Positions 17,422-27,088 of a stretch of 53,428 bases of DNA are shown piece after piece. The stretch comes from Flavobacterium sp. A45. Its GTDB lineage: Bacteria > Bacteroidota > Bacteroidia > Flavobacteriales > Flavobacteriaceae. A program made the translations under genes and the position numbers. The stretch's first letter is position 1, and each line of letters begins with the position of its first letter. The stretch is taken from contig NZ_MUNX01000076.1 of assembly GCF_002001005.1 (NCBI RefSeq), forward strand, positions 1 to 53,428. The letters are read 5' to 3'. The notes beneath the pieces were generated by a model. It was given only the letters and a program-made list of their open reading frames with translations. It made no database searches and was not told the DNA's origin.

Positions 17422-19002
17422 ATGAAAATAAGATCCACCTTTTTTTATGTCATAATGCTGGTTAGTTTTTTTGTAGCTAATAATTATGCACAGGAAAATA
17501 AAGCGAAAAATCCTGTGATTTATGCTGATGTACCTGACTTATCCATAATTAGAGTTGGCGGTACATACTATATGAGCAGCACCACAATGCACATGAATCC
17601 GGGTGTACCCATTATGAAATCCAATGACTTAGTCAATTGGAAACTTATTAATTATGCTTATGAAACACTGGAGGATAATGATGATAAGCTAAATTTAGAT
17701 AATGTCAAAAATGATTATGGCAGAGGTTCATGGGCGAGCAGTCTGCGCTATCATAATGGAATATATTATGTCAGTACTTTTTCTGGAACAACTGGCAAAA
17801 CATACATTTTTTCTACAAAAAATTTAGAAAAAGGTCCTTGGAAAAAAACTGTTTTAAATACTTCTTACCACGATCATTCCATTTTTTTTGATGATGACGG
17901 CAAAGTGTATATGATTTGGGGAGCTGGAAAACTTGAAATTATTGAATTGAATAATGATCTTTCAGCAGTTAAAGAAGAAACGAAAAGAGTTTTAATAGAA
18001 AATGCAAGTGCTCCAGCTGGAAACAATATTATGCTGAATTCTGAAGGATCTCAGCTTTTTAAGGTGAAAGGCAAATATTATTTATTTAATATTTGCTGGC
18101 CAAAAGGAGGGATGCGCACCGTAGTTATACACAGAGCCGATAACATTTCAGGGCCTTGGCAAGGAAAAATCAGCTTACAGGATTTAGGTGTTGCACAAGG
18201 CGGACTTATCGACACTCCGGATGGAAAATGGTTTTCTTATTTATTTAGAGATGCTGGAGGTGTAGGGCGAATTCCTTATTTAGTGCCTGTGAAATGGGAA
18301 GATGGCTGGCCAATATTAGGCAATAACGGCAAAGTGCCAGAGAATCTTGATCTGCCAGCCAGCAAAGGTCTTATTCCTAATATTGTTAATTCTGATGATT
18401 TTACACGTAAAAGCGAAGAAAAAGAATTGCCATTAGTGTGGCAATGGAATCACAACCCAGATAATTCACTTTGGTCTGTCAAAGAAAGAAAAGGATATTT
18501 AAGATTAAAAACAGCCAGAATAGACAGCAGTTTTGTTCAGGCTAAAAATACACTCACACAAAGAACTTTTGGACCGGAAAGTTTGGGGGAAACACTTGTA
18601 GAAGTTTCTAAAATGAAAGAAGGTGACTTAGCAGGACTTTCTTTGCTTCAAAAGGAATATGGATTGATAGCTGTAAAAATTGAAAGAGGCTCTAAAAAAA
18701 TTGTAATGATTGATGCTGTAAAAGGAATTCCAAAAGAAATTGCAAGTGTAGCTTTAAATCAAGATAAAGTGTATTTCAAAGCAGAATGTGATTTTAAAGA
18801 CAATGCAGATGCGGGCAGATTTTATTACAGTCTTGATGGAAAAAAATGGATCAGCATAGGAAACACAATAAAACTGCCTTATACACTTCCTCATTTTATG
18901 GGGTATCGATTTGGTTTGTTTAACTATGCTACTAAAAATACAGGCGGTTTTGCAGATTTTGATTATTTCCATATTGATGATAAAATTTCAAAAGCGAATT
19001 AG
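17422..19002 (+). CDS. GH43 beta-xylosidase-type, two-domain
   Basis: Exported GH43 of 526 residues with signal peptide about 1-24 (NYAQ). The catalytic propeller spans about 28-320: base aspartate in YADVPDLS near 36-39, DHSIFFDDDG near 151, and acid glutamate in LNSEGSQ near 208. A C-terminal concanavalin-like sandwich (about 330-520; WQWNHNPDN, LRLKTA, YYSLDGKKW, GYRFGLF) is the usual beta-xylosidase C-terminal domain. Family members of this architecture are exo-acting xylosidases or arabinofuranosidases. It lies between another GH43 and GH3. Confidence 0.88.
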   Translation: MKIRSTFFYVIMLVSFFVANNYAQENKAKNPVIYADVPDLSIIRVGGTYYMSSTTMHMNPGVPIMKSNDLVNWKLINYAYETLEDNDDKLNLDNVKNDYGRGSWASSLRYHNGIYYVSTFSGTTGKTYIFSTKNLEKGPWKKTVLNTSYHDHSIFFDDDGKVYMIWGAGKLEIIELNNDLSAVKEETKRVLIENASAPAGNNIMLNSEGSQLFKVKGKYYLFNICWPKGGMRTVVIHRADNISGPWQGKISLQDLGVAQGGLIDTPDGKWFSYLFRDAGGVGRIPYLVPVKWEDGWPILGNNGKVPENLDLPASKGLIPNIVNSDDFTRKSEEKELPLVWQWNHNPDNSLWSVKERKGYLRLKTARIDSSFVQAKNTLTQRTFGPESLGETLVEVSKMKEGDLAGLSLLQKEYGLIAVKIERGSKKIVMIDAVKGIPKEIASVALNQDKVYFKAECDFKDNADAGRFYYSLDGKKWISIGNTIKLPYTLPHFMGYRFGLFNYATKNTGGFADFDYFHIDDKISKAN

Positions 19003-19055
19003 TTGCCTTCTCGTCAAAAAAATACTATTTAAATGCAATTTAAAAATATAAAGCA

Positions 19056-21650
19056 ATGAAAATTAGTTATCTGTTCCTTATAAGTTTGTTTTCAATAGTT
19101 AGTGTTCATGCACAGCAGTTACCTTATAAAAATCCCTCTCTTAGTTCTACAGAACGGGCAAAGGATTTAATTTCAAGATTAACACTCGAAGAAAAAGCTG
19201 CATTGATGTGTGATCAATCCGATGCTGTTCCAAGACTTGGAATTAAAAAATTTAACTGGTGGAGTGAGGCATTGCATGGCTATGCAAATAATGATAATGT
19301 AACTGTTTTTCCAGAACCTATTGGTATGGCAGCCTCATTTGACGATCAGTTTGTTTATCGCGTATTTGATGCGGTATCTGATGAAGCCAGAGCTAAATAC
19401 AACCAGTGGATTCAAAACGGTAATGAAAATAAACGCTTTTTAAGCCTATCAGTTTGGACTCCCAACGTAAATATTTTTAGAGATCCCCGCTGGGGACGCG
19501 GTCAGGAAACCTATGGTGAAGATCCTTATCTAACTTCCCGTATGGGAATTTCAGTTGTGAAAGGTCTGCAAGGTCCAGCCGATGCTAAATACCGTAAGCT
19601 TTTAGCCTGTGCAAAACATTTTGCTGTTCATTCAGGCCCAGAATGGAGCAGACATGAATTGAATTTGAATAATATAAATCCAAGAGAATTATACGAAACA
19701 TATCTGCCGGCATTTAAAGCCTTAGTCCAAGATGCAGATGTAAGACAGGTGATGTGTGCCTATCAGCGTCTGGATGATGAGCCTTGCTGCAGCAATACCA
19801 GACTTTTACAGCGTATTCTTCGTGATGAATGGGGATTTAAGTACTTGGTTGTTTCAGATTGTGGCGCCGTTACGGATTTTTACACTACTCATAAAGTTTC
19901 ATCAGATGCGGTACATGCAGCTTCGAAAGCTGTACTTGCAGGAACAGATGTAGAATGTGTTTGGGAAAAATATCCTTTTAAAGAACTGCCGCAAGCTGTT
20001 GCAAAAGATTTAATAAAAGAATCGGATATTAATAAAAGTCTGCTTCGTGTTTTAGAAGGCCGATTCGAGTTAGGTGAGATGGATGATGATGCGATAGTGC
20101 CTTGGACAAAAATTCCAGCCTCGGTTCTTAATAATAAAAAACATCAGCAGTTAGCATTAGAAATGGCTCAAAAGTCAATGACACTTCTGCAGAATAAAAA
20201 CGATGTTCTCCCTTTAGATAAAAAAACAAGCAAAATTGCAATTATAGGACCAAATGCTGATAATGAGCCTATGTTATGGGGGAATTATAATGGAACACCA
20301 GTTAGAACGATTACAATAAAAGACGGAATTGAATCCAAAATAAATGCAAATAAACTCTTTTATGATAAAGCCTGTGATTTAGTAGAAGATAAAGTAACCC
20401 AGACTTATTTTGACCAAATTTCATTTGAAGGTAAAAAAGGAATGAAAGCTACTTATTGGAATAATCTAAATAGAGAGGGGGGCAGCGTAATATCGCAGCA
20501 GATTGTTAATCCTATAAAAATGACTACTGCGGGTCAGCATGAATTTGCCTCAGGAGTTAAGCTGGAAGGATTTTCAGCTAAATATGAAGCAGAATATTTA
20601 GCTAAGCAAAATGACACTCTTGTTTTTAAAACGGGTATTACGGGTGTTTTCGAATTAGTAGTGAACGGAAAATCAATTTCAAAAAGCAACAACTGGCGTA
20701 CAGTTCCTGCTAATATTCCATTTGTTGTAGAAGCCGGGAAAAAATATAAAATCGAAGTTCTTTATGCGCAGTCAAACAATTGGCAGGCGAATCTTGAATT
20801 CGATTTTGGAAAAGGATTTGATATTGATTTTGGCAAATTGATTCAAAAATTAAAAGGCATTGACACAGTAGTTTTTGTAGGCGGACTTTCAACTCTGCTT
20901 GAAGGTGAAGAAATGCCGGTTTCATACCCTGGTTTTAAAGACGGTGACCGTACTAATATTGAGCTTCCAGCTGTGCAGAGAAAATGTTTAAAAGAATTAA
21001 AAGCTGCAGGCAAAAAAGTAATTTTTGTAAACTGTTCGGGTTCCGCTATAGCTTTAACGCCTGAGACAGAAAGCTGTGATGCCATTTTGCAGGCATGGTA
21101 TCCGGGAGAATCCGGAGGTCAGGCTGTTGCCGATGTGCTTTTTGGAGATTATAATCCAGCAGGAAAACTGCCTGTTTCATTTTATAAAAACTCAGAGATA
21201 TTAGGTGATTTTGAAGATTATTCAATGAAAAACCGTACTTATCGATACACTACAGATGTGTTGTTTCCTTTTGGTTTTGGATTGAGTTACTCTAAATTTA
21301 ATATTGAAACAGGAAAATTGAACAAGACAACTATAAAACCGAATGAAAATACGCAATTGAGTTTTCTAATAGAAAACTTAAGCAAGCGTGAAGGAACAGA
21401 GATTGTCCAAATATATGTTCGAAAATTAAATGATTCCGACGGTCCTTTAAAAACATTGAAAGCTTTTAAACGAATCAATCTGAAAGCGGGAGAAAAACAA
21501 AATATTACTATTGATTTACCAGCGTCTTCATTTGAATTTTATGATTCAAATATAAAAGGAATGAAGGTAACTTCAGGTGAGTATGAAGTCTATTATGGAA
21601 ATAGTTCAGATGCTAAAGATTTAAAAATGAGCAAAGTTTCAATTCAATAA
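19056..21650 (+). CDS. GH3 beta-xylosidase-like enzyme with inserted PA14-like domain
   Basis: Exported retaining GH3 glycosidase of 864 residues, probably releasing xylose from xylooligosaccharides. The signal peptide is about 1-20 (VHAQQ). The first GH3 domain has GRGQETYGEDPYL near 147 and KHFAVHSGPE near 187. The nucleophile aspartate is in VVSDCGAV near 268. The second domain resumes near 365 (SMTLLQNKNDVLPL) and is interrupted by a PA14-like sandwich (about 465-590). A C-terminal fibronectin-like domain ends the protein. Neighbouring GH43 genes support xylosidase over glucosidase, but specificity is inferred. A nested palindrome separates it from GH97. Confidence 0.92.
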   Translation: MKISYLFLISLFSIVSVHAQQLPYKNPSLSSTERAKDLISRLTLEEKAALMCDQSDAVPRLGIKKFNWWSEALHGYANNDNVTVFPEPIGMAASFDDQFVYRVFDAVSDEARAKYNQWIQNGNENKRFLSLSVWTPNVNIFRDPRWGRGQETYGEDPYLTSRMGISVVKGLQGPADAKYRKLLACAKHFAVHSGPEWSRHELNLNNINPRELYETYLPAFKALVQDADVRQVMCAYQRLDDEPCCSNTRLLQRILRDEWGFKYLVVSDCGAVTDFYTTHKVSSDAVHAASKAVLAGTDVECVWEKYPFKELPQAVAKDLIKESDINKSLLRVLEGRFELGEMDDDAIVPWTKIPASVLNNKKHQQLALEMAQKSMTLLQNKNDVLPLDKKTSKIAIIGPNADNEPMLWGNYNGTPVRTITIKDGIESKINANKLFYDKACDLVEDKVTQTYFDQISFEGKKGMKATYWNNLNREGGSVISQQIVNPIKMTTAGQHEFASGVKLEGFSAKYEAEYLAKQNDTLVFKTGITGVFELVVNGKSISKSNNWRTVPANIPFVVEAGKKYKIEVLYAQSNNWQANLEFDFGKGFDIDFGKLIQKLKGIDTVVFVGGLSTLLEGEEMPVSYPGFKDGDRTNIELPAVQRKCLKELKAAGKKVIFVNCSGSAIALTPETESCDAILQAWYPGESGGQAVADVLFGDYNPAGKLPVSFYKNSEILGDFEDYSMKNRTYRYTTDVLFPFGFGLSYSKFNIETGKLNKTTIKPNENTQLSFLIENLSKREGTEIVQIYVRKLNDSDGPLKTLKAFKRINLKAGEKQNITIDLPASSFEFYDSNIKGMKVTSGEYEVYYGNSSDAKDLKMSKVSIQ

Positions 21651-21690
21651 AACAGAGAAAGATCATGCCTTTCTTTAGAATAAAATAAAG

Positions 21691-21882
21691 CCGCTGGGTG
21701 TAATTCATGAAAATTTTATTTAACACATAGAAACATAGATTTTAGGTATTAAAAGATTGCAAAAAAAAAGAAATACATTTCTTTCACATAGAGAGCTATG
21801 TGTGTTATAAATAAGTGAAACGCCTACTTTTAAGTTTGCAAAATCTATGTTTCTATGTGTTGAAAATTATTGCACCCAACGG
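21691..21882. repeat. Nested palindromic repeat between GH3 and GH97
   Basis: Outer arms are CCGCTGGGTGTAAT (21691-21704) and ATTGCACCCAACGG (21869-21882), with two mismatches. Perfect 22-base middle arms lie at 21722-21743 and 21840-21861 (CATAGAAACATAG and its complement). An inner hairpin CACATAG-AGAG-CTATGTG lies at 21785-21802. Three nested stems give a compact mobile-like element or a structured mRNA processing site. No coding frame is seen. Confidence 0.8.
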
Positions 21883-21903
21883 ATTAAATAAATATAAAAA
21901 ATT

Positions 21904-23871
21904 ATGCTAATTAACAACCAATCAACTATGAGGATCAAATATATTTTATGCTTTTGTCTGTTCAGTTTTTTTGCTTTAAAAGCACAATCGATTGTTGAAA
22001 GCCCTGACGGAAAACTAAAAGTATCAGTTTCTTTAAACAATGGGAGACCTTTTTATAGTGTTGCTTACAATGGGAAACCTTTTTTAGAAAATTCCCCGCT
22101 GGGTTTAAAAACGAATGTCGGTGATTTTGCATCGGGATTGGCTTTAGAAACTACTGTGAATCAAAATAAAATTGATGAAACGTATGAGTTACCCAATATA
22201 AAGCAAAGCAAAGTGCATTATGTGGCTAACGAGGCTGTATTTTCTTTTACCAAAGATGGAAAAAAAGCTATTGATGTAATTTTTAGGGCAAGTAATAATA
22301 ATGCAGCTTTTAAGTATAAAGTGTATTCGCAAAAAGAAGACCGTTCTTGTGTAGTGCAGGAAGAAGTTTCTGGTTTTTTATTGCCTGAAGGAACAACTAC
22401 TTTTCTTTGTCCTCAGAGTGAGTCAATGGTTGGATTTGCGAGAACAATGCCAAGTTATGAAATGTCCTATACCGTTGATGCTCCAATGGGAAAAAATGGA
22501 ATTGGAAATGGATATACTTTTCCATGTCTTTTTAAAGTAAATACCAATGGGTGGGTATTAATCTCTGAAACCGGTGTGGACAGCAACTATTGTGGCAGCA
22601 GACTTATAGGCAATGATAATGGTCTATACACAATAGGATTCCCAATGCAGGGTGAAAATAATGGAAATGGAACTACTGCTCCAGGTATTCCATTGCCGGG
22701 AGAAACACCTTGGAGAACAATTACTATAGGGGAAACATTGGCTCCAATTGTAGAAACAACTATTCCGTTTGATTTGGTTAAACCAAAATACGAAGCTTCT
22801 CAACAATACCAATATACAAAAGGTTCATGGAGCTGGATTATGAAAATGGATAACAACACCACTTTTCCAGTTCAAAAACAGTATATCGATTTTAGTAACG
22901 CTATGGGATATAAAACCATCTTAGTTGATGCGCTTTGGGACACACAAATAGGTAAAGATAAAATTGCCGAACTGGCTAAATATGGCGCAAGTAAAGGAGT
23001 AGGACTTTATTTGTGGTACAATTCTAATGGGTATTGGAATGATGCTCCCCAAGGTCCTAGAGGAATTATGGATAATAGCATCATCCGCCGCAAGGAAATG
23101 GCCTGGATGAAAAGCATTGGTGTTAAAGGAATCAAAGTCGATTTTTTTGGCGGAGACAAACAGGTAACAATGAAGCTGTACGAAGACATTTTAGCCGATG
23201 CGAATGATTTTGGCATCATGGTTATTTTTCATGGCTGTACTTTACCTAGAGGCTGGGAACGAATGTATCCAAATTATGCAGCAAGCGAAGCTGTTCTTGC
23301 GAGCGAAAATTTACATTTTGGTCAGGGAAGCTGTGATAATGAAGCAGCGAATGCCTCTATACATACTTTTATCCGAAACGTGGTTGGAAGCATGGATTTT
23401 GGAGGAAGCGCTTTGAATAAATTTTATAATGCTGATAACACGCCTAATAAAGGTTCAAAACGAATGACTTCGGATGTATTTGCTTTGGCTACAGCCGTAT
23501 TGTTTCAAAGCGGAGTACAGCATTTTGCTTTGGCACCAAATAATTTGACAGATGCTCCGGATTGGGCTGTTAACTTTATGAAAGAAGTACCGACAACTTG
23601 GGATGAAGTTCGTTTTTTAGACGGTTATCCAGGTAAATATGTGGTGCTTGCCCGTCGCAAAGGCACAAAATGGTATATAGCAGGTGTTAATGCTCAAAAA
23701 GAAACACTGAAAATTAATTTAAAATTATCAATGATTACTGCTGGTACGGAATTAAAGCAGTACAGTGATGATGTAAAATTGAATGGAAAAATAAGCACTT
23801 TAAAAATTAATAAAAGCCAGTTGGTTCAATTGACAATACCTTGTAATGGAGGAGTGCTAATGGTCAATTAA
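21904..23871 (+). CDS. GH97 retaining alpha-galactosidase-type enzyme
   Basis: Exported glycosidase of 655 residues in family GH97. An ATG at 21928 (MRIKYILCF, then signal peptide to KAQ) may be the real start instead of 21904. The N-terminal beta-super-sandwich (about 30-290) precedes a barrel with QYTKGSWSWIM, ILVDALWD and LYLWYNSNGYW. GIKVDFFGGDKQ near 408-419 has aspartate at the nucleophile position used by retaining GH97 enzymes; inverting SusB-type members use glutamates. Retaining members hydrolyse alpha-galactosides, and one Bacteroides enzyme also cleaves beta-L-arabinopyranosides. Either activity fits side-chain removal from xylan. Confidence 0.9.
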   Translation: MLINNQSTMRIKYILCFCLFSFFALKAQSIVESPDGKLKVSVSLNNGRPFYSVAYNGKPFLENSPLGLKTNVGDFASGLALETTVNQNKIDETYELPNIKQSKVHYVANEAVFSFTKDGKKAIDVIFRASNNNAAFKYKVYSQKEDRSCVVQEEVSGFLLPEGTTTFLCPQSESMVGFARTMPSYEMSYTVDAPMGKNGIGNGYTFPCLFKVNTNGWVLISETGVDSNYCGSRLIGNDNGLYTIGFPMQGENNGNGTTAPGIPLPGETPWRTITIGETLAPIVETTIPFDLVKPKYEASQQYQYTKGSWSWIMKMDNNTTFPVQKQYIDFSNAMGYKTILVDALWDTQIGKDKIAELAKYGASKGVGLYLWYNSNGYWNDAPQGPRGIMDNSIIRRKEMAWMKSIGVKGIKVDFFGGDKQVTMKLYEDILADANDFGIMVIFHGCTLPRGWERMYPNYAASEAVLASENLHFGQGSCDNEAANASIHTFIRNVVGSMDFGGSALNKFYNADNTPNKGSKRMTSDVFALATAVLFQSGVQHFALAPNNLTDAPDWAVNFMKEVPTTWDEVRFLDGYPGKYVVLARRKGTKWYIAGVNAQKETLKINLKLSMITAGTELKQYSDDVKLNGKISTLKINKSQLVQLTIPCNGGVLMVN

Positions 23872-23903
23872 GAGACAGTTTTATTTTAATTAACTAAAAT
23901 ATA

Positions 23904-25259
23904 ATGAGGAATCTAACCTGTATTTTTAAAATCGAAATGGCGTTAATATTTATAATTAACACGATTTCATTTGCTCAAAATCCGCTTATTACAGATCAGT
24001 TTACGGCCGATCCTTCTGCTAGGGTATTTGGGGATAAAGTCTATATTTTTCCGTCTCATGATATACTTGCAACAGAAGGAAAAGGACGCAAAGACTGGTT
24101 TTGTATGGAAGATTATCATGTGTTTTCTTCGGACAACTTAACTGATTGGAAAGATCACGGAATGATTGTCGAACAAAATAAAGTGCCTTGGGTTAAGCCT
24201 AACAGTTATAGCATGTGGGCTCCGGATTGTATACAAAGAAATGGTAAGTACTATTTCTATTTTCCAAGTATTCCTAAAGATACGGTTAATTATAAAAAAG
24301 GGTTTGCGGTAGGTATAGCAATTGCTGATAAACCTGAAGGTCCTTATATACCAGAAACTAATCCGATAAAAGGTGTCAGCGGAATCGACCCTAATGTTTT
24401 TATTGACAAAGACGGACAGGCTTATTTGTATTGGTCTGGAGGAAATATTTTTGTGGCCAAATTAAAAGAAAACATGACCGAATTAGATTCTGAGGTAAAA
24501 ACTCTTGAGAATCTGCCTGCCAAAGGATTAAAAGAAGGGCCGTATATGTTTGAGAGAAACGGGATTTATTACCTGACTTATCCTCATGTCGAGAACAAAA
24601 TTGAACGTTTAGAATATGCAACAGGCAATAATCCGTTAGGGCCATTCAAAGTAGCGGGTGTTATTATGGATGAATCACCTTCAGGCTGCTGGACCAATCA
24701 TCATTCGATTATAGAATTTAAAAAGCAGTGGTATTTGTTTTATCATCATAATGATTTGTCTCCTCAGTTTGATAAAGCAAGATCAATCAGAGCCGATTAT
24801 TTGCATTTCAATCCAGATGGAAGCATTCAAAAAGTCACTCCTACTTTAAGAGGAATTGGAATTACAAAAGCAACAGATCAAATTCAAATTGACCGATATT
24901 CTGAAATAAATGACAGAGGAGTTTCAATTTCATTTCTAGACAGCCTCAATACTTTTAATGGCTGGAAAACAACTTTCAATCAATCAGGAGGCTGGATACA
25001 GTACAATAATGTTGATTTTGGAAAAAAAAAATTAAAATCAGTCACAGTAAAAGCTTTTTCAGAAAAAGGAGGAGTACTTCAAATAGCTGTTAAAGGAAAA
25101 AAACAAACGGTTATTGCTGAAGTGATTATTCCTAAGGGAATTAATTGGACAGAAATAAAAACACCGTTATTAAAAACGGAATCAGGGATTCAAAATTTGA
25201 TTATTTCATCAAAAGATGATAATCAGATTGAGGTCGATTGGATAAAATTTGAACAGTAA
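23904..25259 (+). CDS. GH43 with C-terminal CBM6-like domain
   Basis: Exported GH43 of 451 residues; signal peptide about 1-25 (ISFAQ). The catalytic propeller occupies about 26-320, with aspartate in TADPSA (36), aspartate in GIDPNV near 160, and glutamate in KEGPY near 211. The remaining 130 residues look like a CBM6 sandwich: GGWIQYNNVDFGKKKLKSVTVKA pieces, and a final IEVDWIKFEQ typical of the CBM6 last strand. The module should hold the enzyme on xylan chains. It is a paralogue of the single-domain GH43 at 16452, and arabinofuranosidase activity on polymeric arabinoxylan is likely. Confidence 0.88.
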   Translation: MRNLTCIFKIEMALIFIINTISFAQNPLITDQFTADPSARVFGDKVYIFPSHDILATEGKGRKDWFCMEDYHVFSSDNLTDWKDHGMIVEQNKVPWVKPNSYSMWAPDCIQRNGKYYFYFPSIPKDTVNYKKGFAVGIAIADKPEGPYIPETNPIKGVSGIDPNVFIDKDGQAYLYWSGGNIFVAKLKENMTELDSEVKTLENLPAKGLKEGPYMFERNGIYYLTYPHVENKIERLEYATGNNPLGPFKVAGVIMDESPSGCWTNHHSIIEFKKQWYLFYHHNDLSPQFDKARSIRADYLHFNPDGSIQKVTPTLRGIGITKATDQIQIDRYSEINDRGVSISFLDSLNTFNGWKTTFNQSGGWIQYNNVDFGKKKLKSVTVKAFSEKGGVLQIAVKGKKQTVIAEVIIPKGINWTEIKTPLLKTESGIQNLIISSKDDNQIEVDWIKFEQ

Positions 25260-25297
25260 TTATAATAAAATCAATCAATAATAAATATTAGCAAGAA

Positions 25298-27031
25298 ATG
25301 AAAAAGATACAGATAGTTTTATTTTCGTCATTAATAATGGGTTTGTTCTCCTTTACAGACATAGGAGATAAAGGTAAGTCCAAAGCAAAAACAGCAAAAA
25401 ATCCGCCTGTGTTCTCCAAGGTTGTCTATCAGGGAGATGATCAAATTTATAAAAAATATCCATTAAAAGCGGGTGAGTTTTATAGCCCTGTTCTGCAGGG
25501 ATGTTATCCTGATCCGGCTATTACCCGAAAGAGAGACGATTTCTACATGGTCTGTTCTTCGTTCGCGATGTTTCCCGGTGTGCCAATTTTTCATTCTAAA
25601 GATTTAGTGAACTGGACTGACTTAGGCGGGGTATTAAATAATGTTAACGAATTCAATCCGCATGATACTGGTATCAGTCAAGGAGTTTATGCTCCGGGGA
25701 TAACTTATAATCCGCATAATGATACTTTTTATATGATTGTAACAGCATTTTCCGGCGGACTTGGAAATATCATGGTAAAAACAAAAGATCCGATGAAAGG
25801 ATGGGGAAGCCCTATTAAACTTGATTTTGGCGGAATTGATCCTTCTGTTTTCTTTGATGATAACGGTAAAGGATATATTGTACATAATGATGCTCCGGAT
25901 AAAGGAAAAGAATTATATGAGGGGCACCGCGTAATTAAAGTATGGGAATATGATGTTGCCACTGATAAAGTTATTCCGGGCACGGATAAAATTATTGTTG
26001 ATGGCGGAGTAGATCTTTCGAAAAAACCTATATGGATTGAAGCGCCTCACTTGTACAAAAAAAACGGTCTCTATTATTTAATGTGTGCCGAAGGTGGTAC
26101 AGGTGGAAATCATAGTGAAGTTATATTTATTAGTGACAGCCCAACAGGACCATTTAAACCATCTTCTAATAATCCAATTTTAACACAAAGATATTTTCCA
26201 CAGGATAGAGCAGATAAAGTGGATTGGGCAGGACATGCTGATTTAGTATTAGGACCGGATAATAAGTATTATGGAGTGTTTTTAGGAATTCGTCCAAATG
26301 AAAAAGACAGAGTAAATGCTGGACGCGAAACCTTTATGCTGCCTGTAGACTGGTCTGGAACGTTTCCTGTTTTTGAAAATGGATTAGTTCCGATGGAGCC
26401 AAAATTAAAAATGCCAAACGGAGTTGAAAATAAAACCGGCAAGGATGGATTTTTCCCAAATGGCAATTTTACTTTTGAAGAAAATTTCACTTCCAATAAA
26501 TTAGATTACAGATGGATAGGATTAAGAGGACCGCGTGAAAATTTTATCACAGTGACTAAAAAAGGACTTCAGATTAATCCGTTTCAAGTGAATATCAAAG
26601 AACTTAAACCAACTTCTACACTTTTTTACAGACAGCAGCACAATAGTTTCACTTTCGCAGCAACTATAGACTACAAACCGGCATCCGAAAAGGATTTGGC
26701 AGGTATTACTTGTCTGCAAAATGAGCGTTTTAATTATGTTTTTGGTATTACCAAAAAAGGAAATGACACTTATATTTTGTTGGAAAGAACAGAAAAAGGA
26801 CAGTCAAAAATTATTGCAAGCTCTAAAATAGACATCAAGAATCCATTGCGACTGCAGGTAAAAGCAACAGGAGACAGTTATGAATTTAGTTATTCTGCAA
26901 ATGGTACTGATTTTCAAAATTTAGGAGGAGCAGTCTCTGGAGATATTCTTTCAACTAATGTTGCTGGAGGTTTTACAGGAGCATTAGTTGGGTTGTATGC
27001 TACAGCCTCTAATGATGCTAAGCCTGAGTAA
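25298..27031 (+). CDS. GH43 beta-xylosidase-type with C-terminal sandwich domain
   Basis: Exported GH43 of 577 residues with a signal peptide of about 20 residues. The catalytic domain starts QGCYPDPAI, whose aspartate near 72 is the base. GIDPSVFFDDNG near 180 holds the second aspartate and WIEAPHLY near 246-253 the acid glutamate. A concanavalin-like C-terminal domain (about 395-570; FTFEENFTS, FYRQQHNSF, GDSYEFSYSANG) completes the usual beta-xylosidase form. It differs from the GH43 at 17422 in having the PDPA entry, so the two probably cleave different linkages. It is the last GH43 before the esterase block. Confidence 0.88.
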   Translation: MKKIQIVLFSSLIMGLFSFTDIGDKGKSKAKTAKNPPVFSKVVYQGDDQIYKKYPLKAGEFYSPVLQGCYPDPAITRKRDDFYMVCSSFAMFPGVPIFHSKDLVNWTDLGGVLNNVNEFNPHDTGISQGVYAPGITYNPHNDTFYMIVTAFSGGLGNIMVKTKDPMKGWGSPIKLDFGGIDPSVFFDDNGKGYIVHNDAPDKGKELYEGHRVIKVWEYDVATDKVIPGTDKIIVDGGVDLSKKPIWIEAPHLYKKNGLYYLMCAEGGTGGNHSEVIFISDSPTGPFKPSSNNPILTQRYFPQDRADKVDWAGHADLVLGPDNKYYGVFLGIRPNEKDRVNAGRETFMLPVDWSGTFPVFENGLVPMEPKLKMPNGVENKTGKDGFFPNGNFTFEENFTSNKLDYRWIGLRGPRENFITVTKKGLQINPFQVNIKELKPTSTLFYRQQHNSFTFAATIDYKPASEKDLAGITCLQNERFNYVFGITKKGNDTYILLERTEKGQSKIIASSKIDIKNPLRLQVKATGDSYEFSYSANGTDFQNLGGAVSGDILSTNVAGGFTGALVGLYATASNDAKPE

Positions 27032-27088
27032 ATAAAAAGATGTAAAAACAATACCAATTCAATATAATAGAATGCCAATTTGTTAAGT

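Noticed and set aside
21691..21882. CRISPR-like array
   Set aside because: The repeats are inverted and nested, not direct with spacers, and no cas gene is present.
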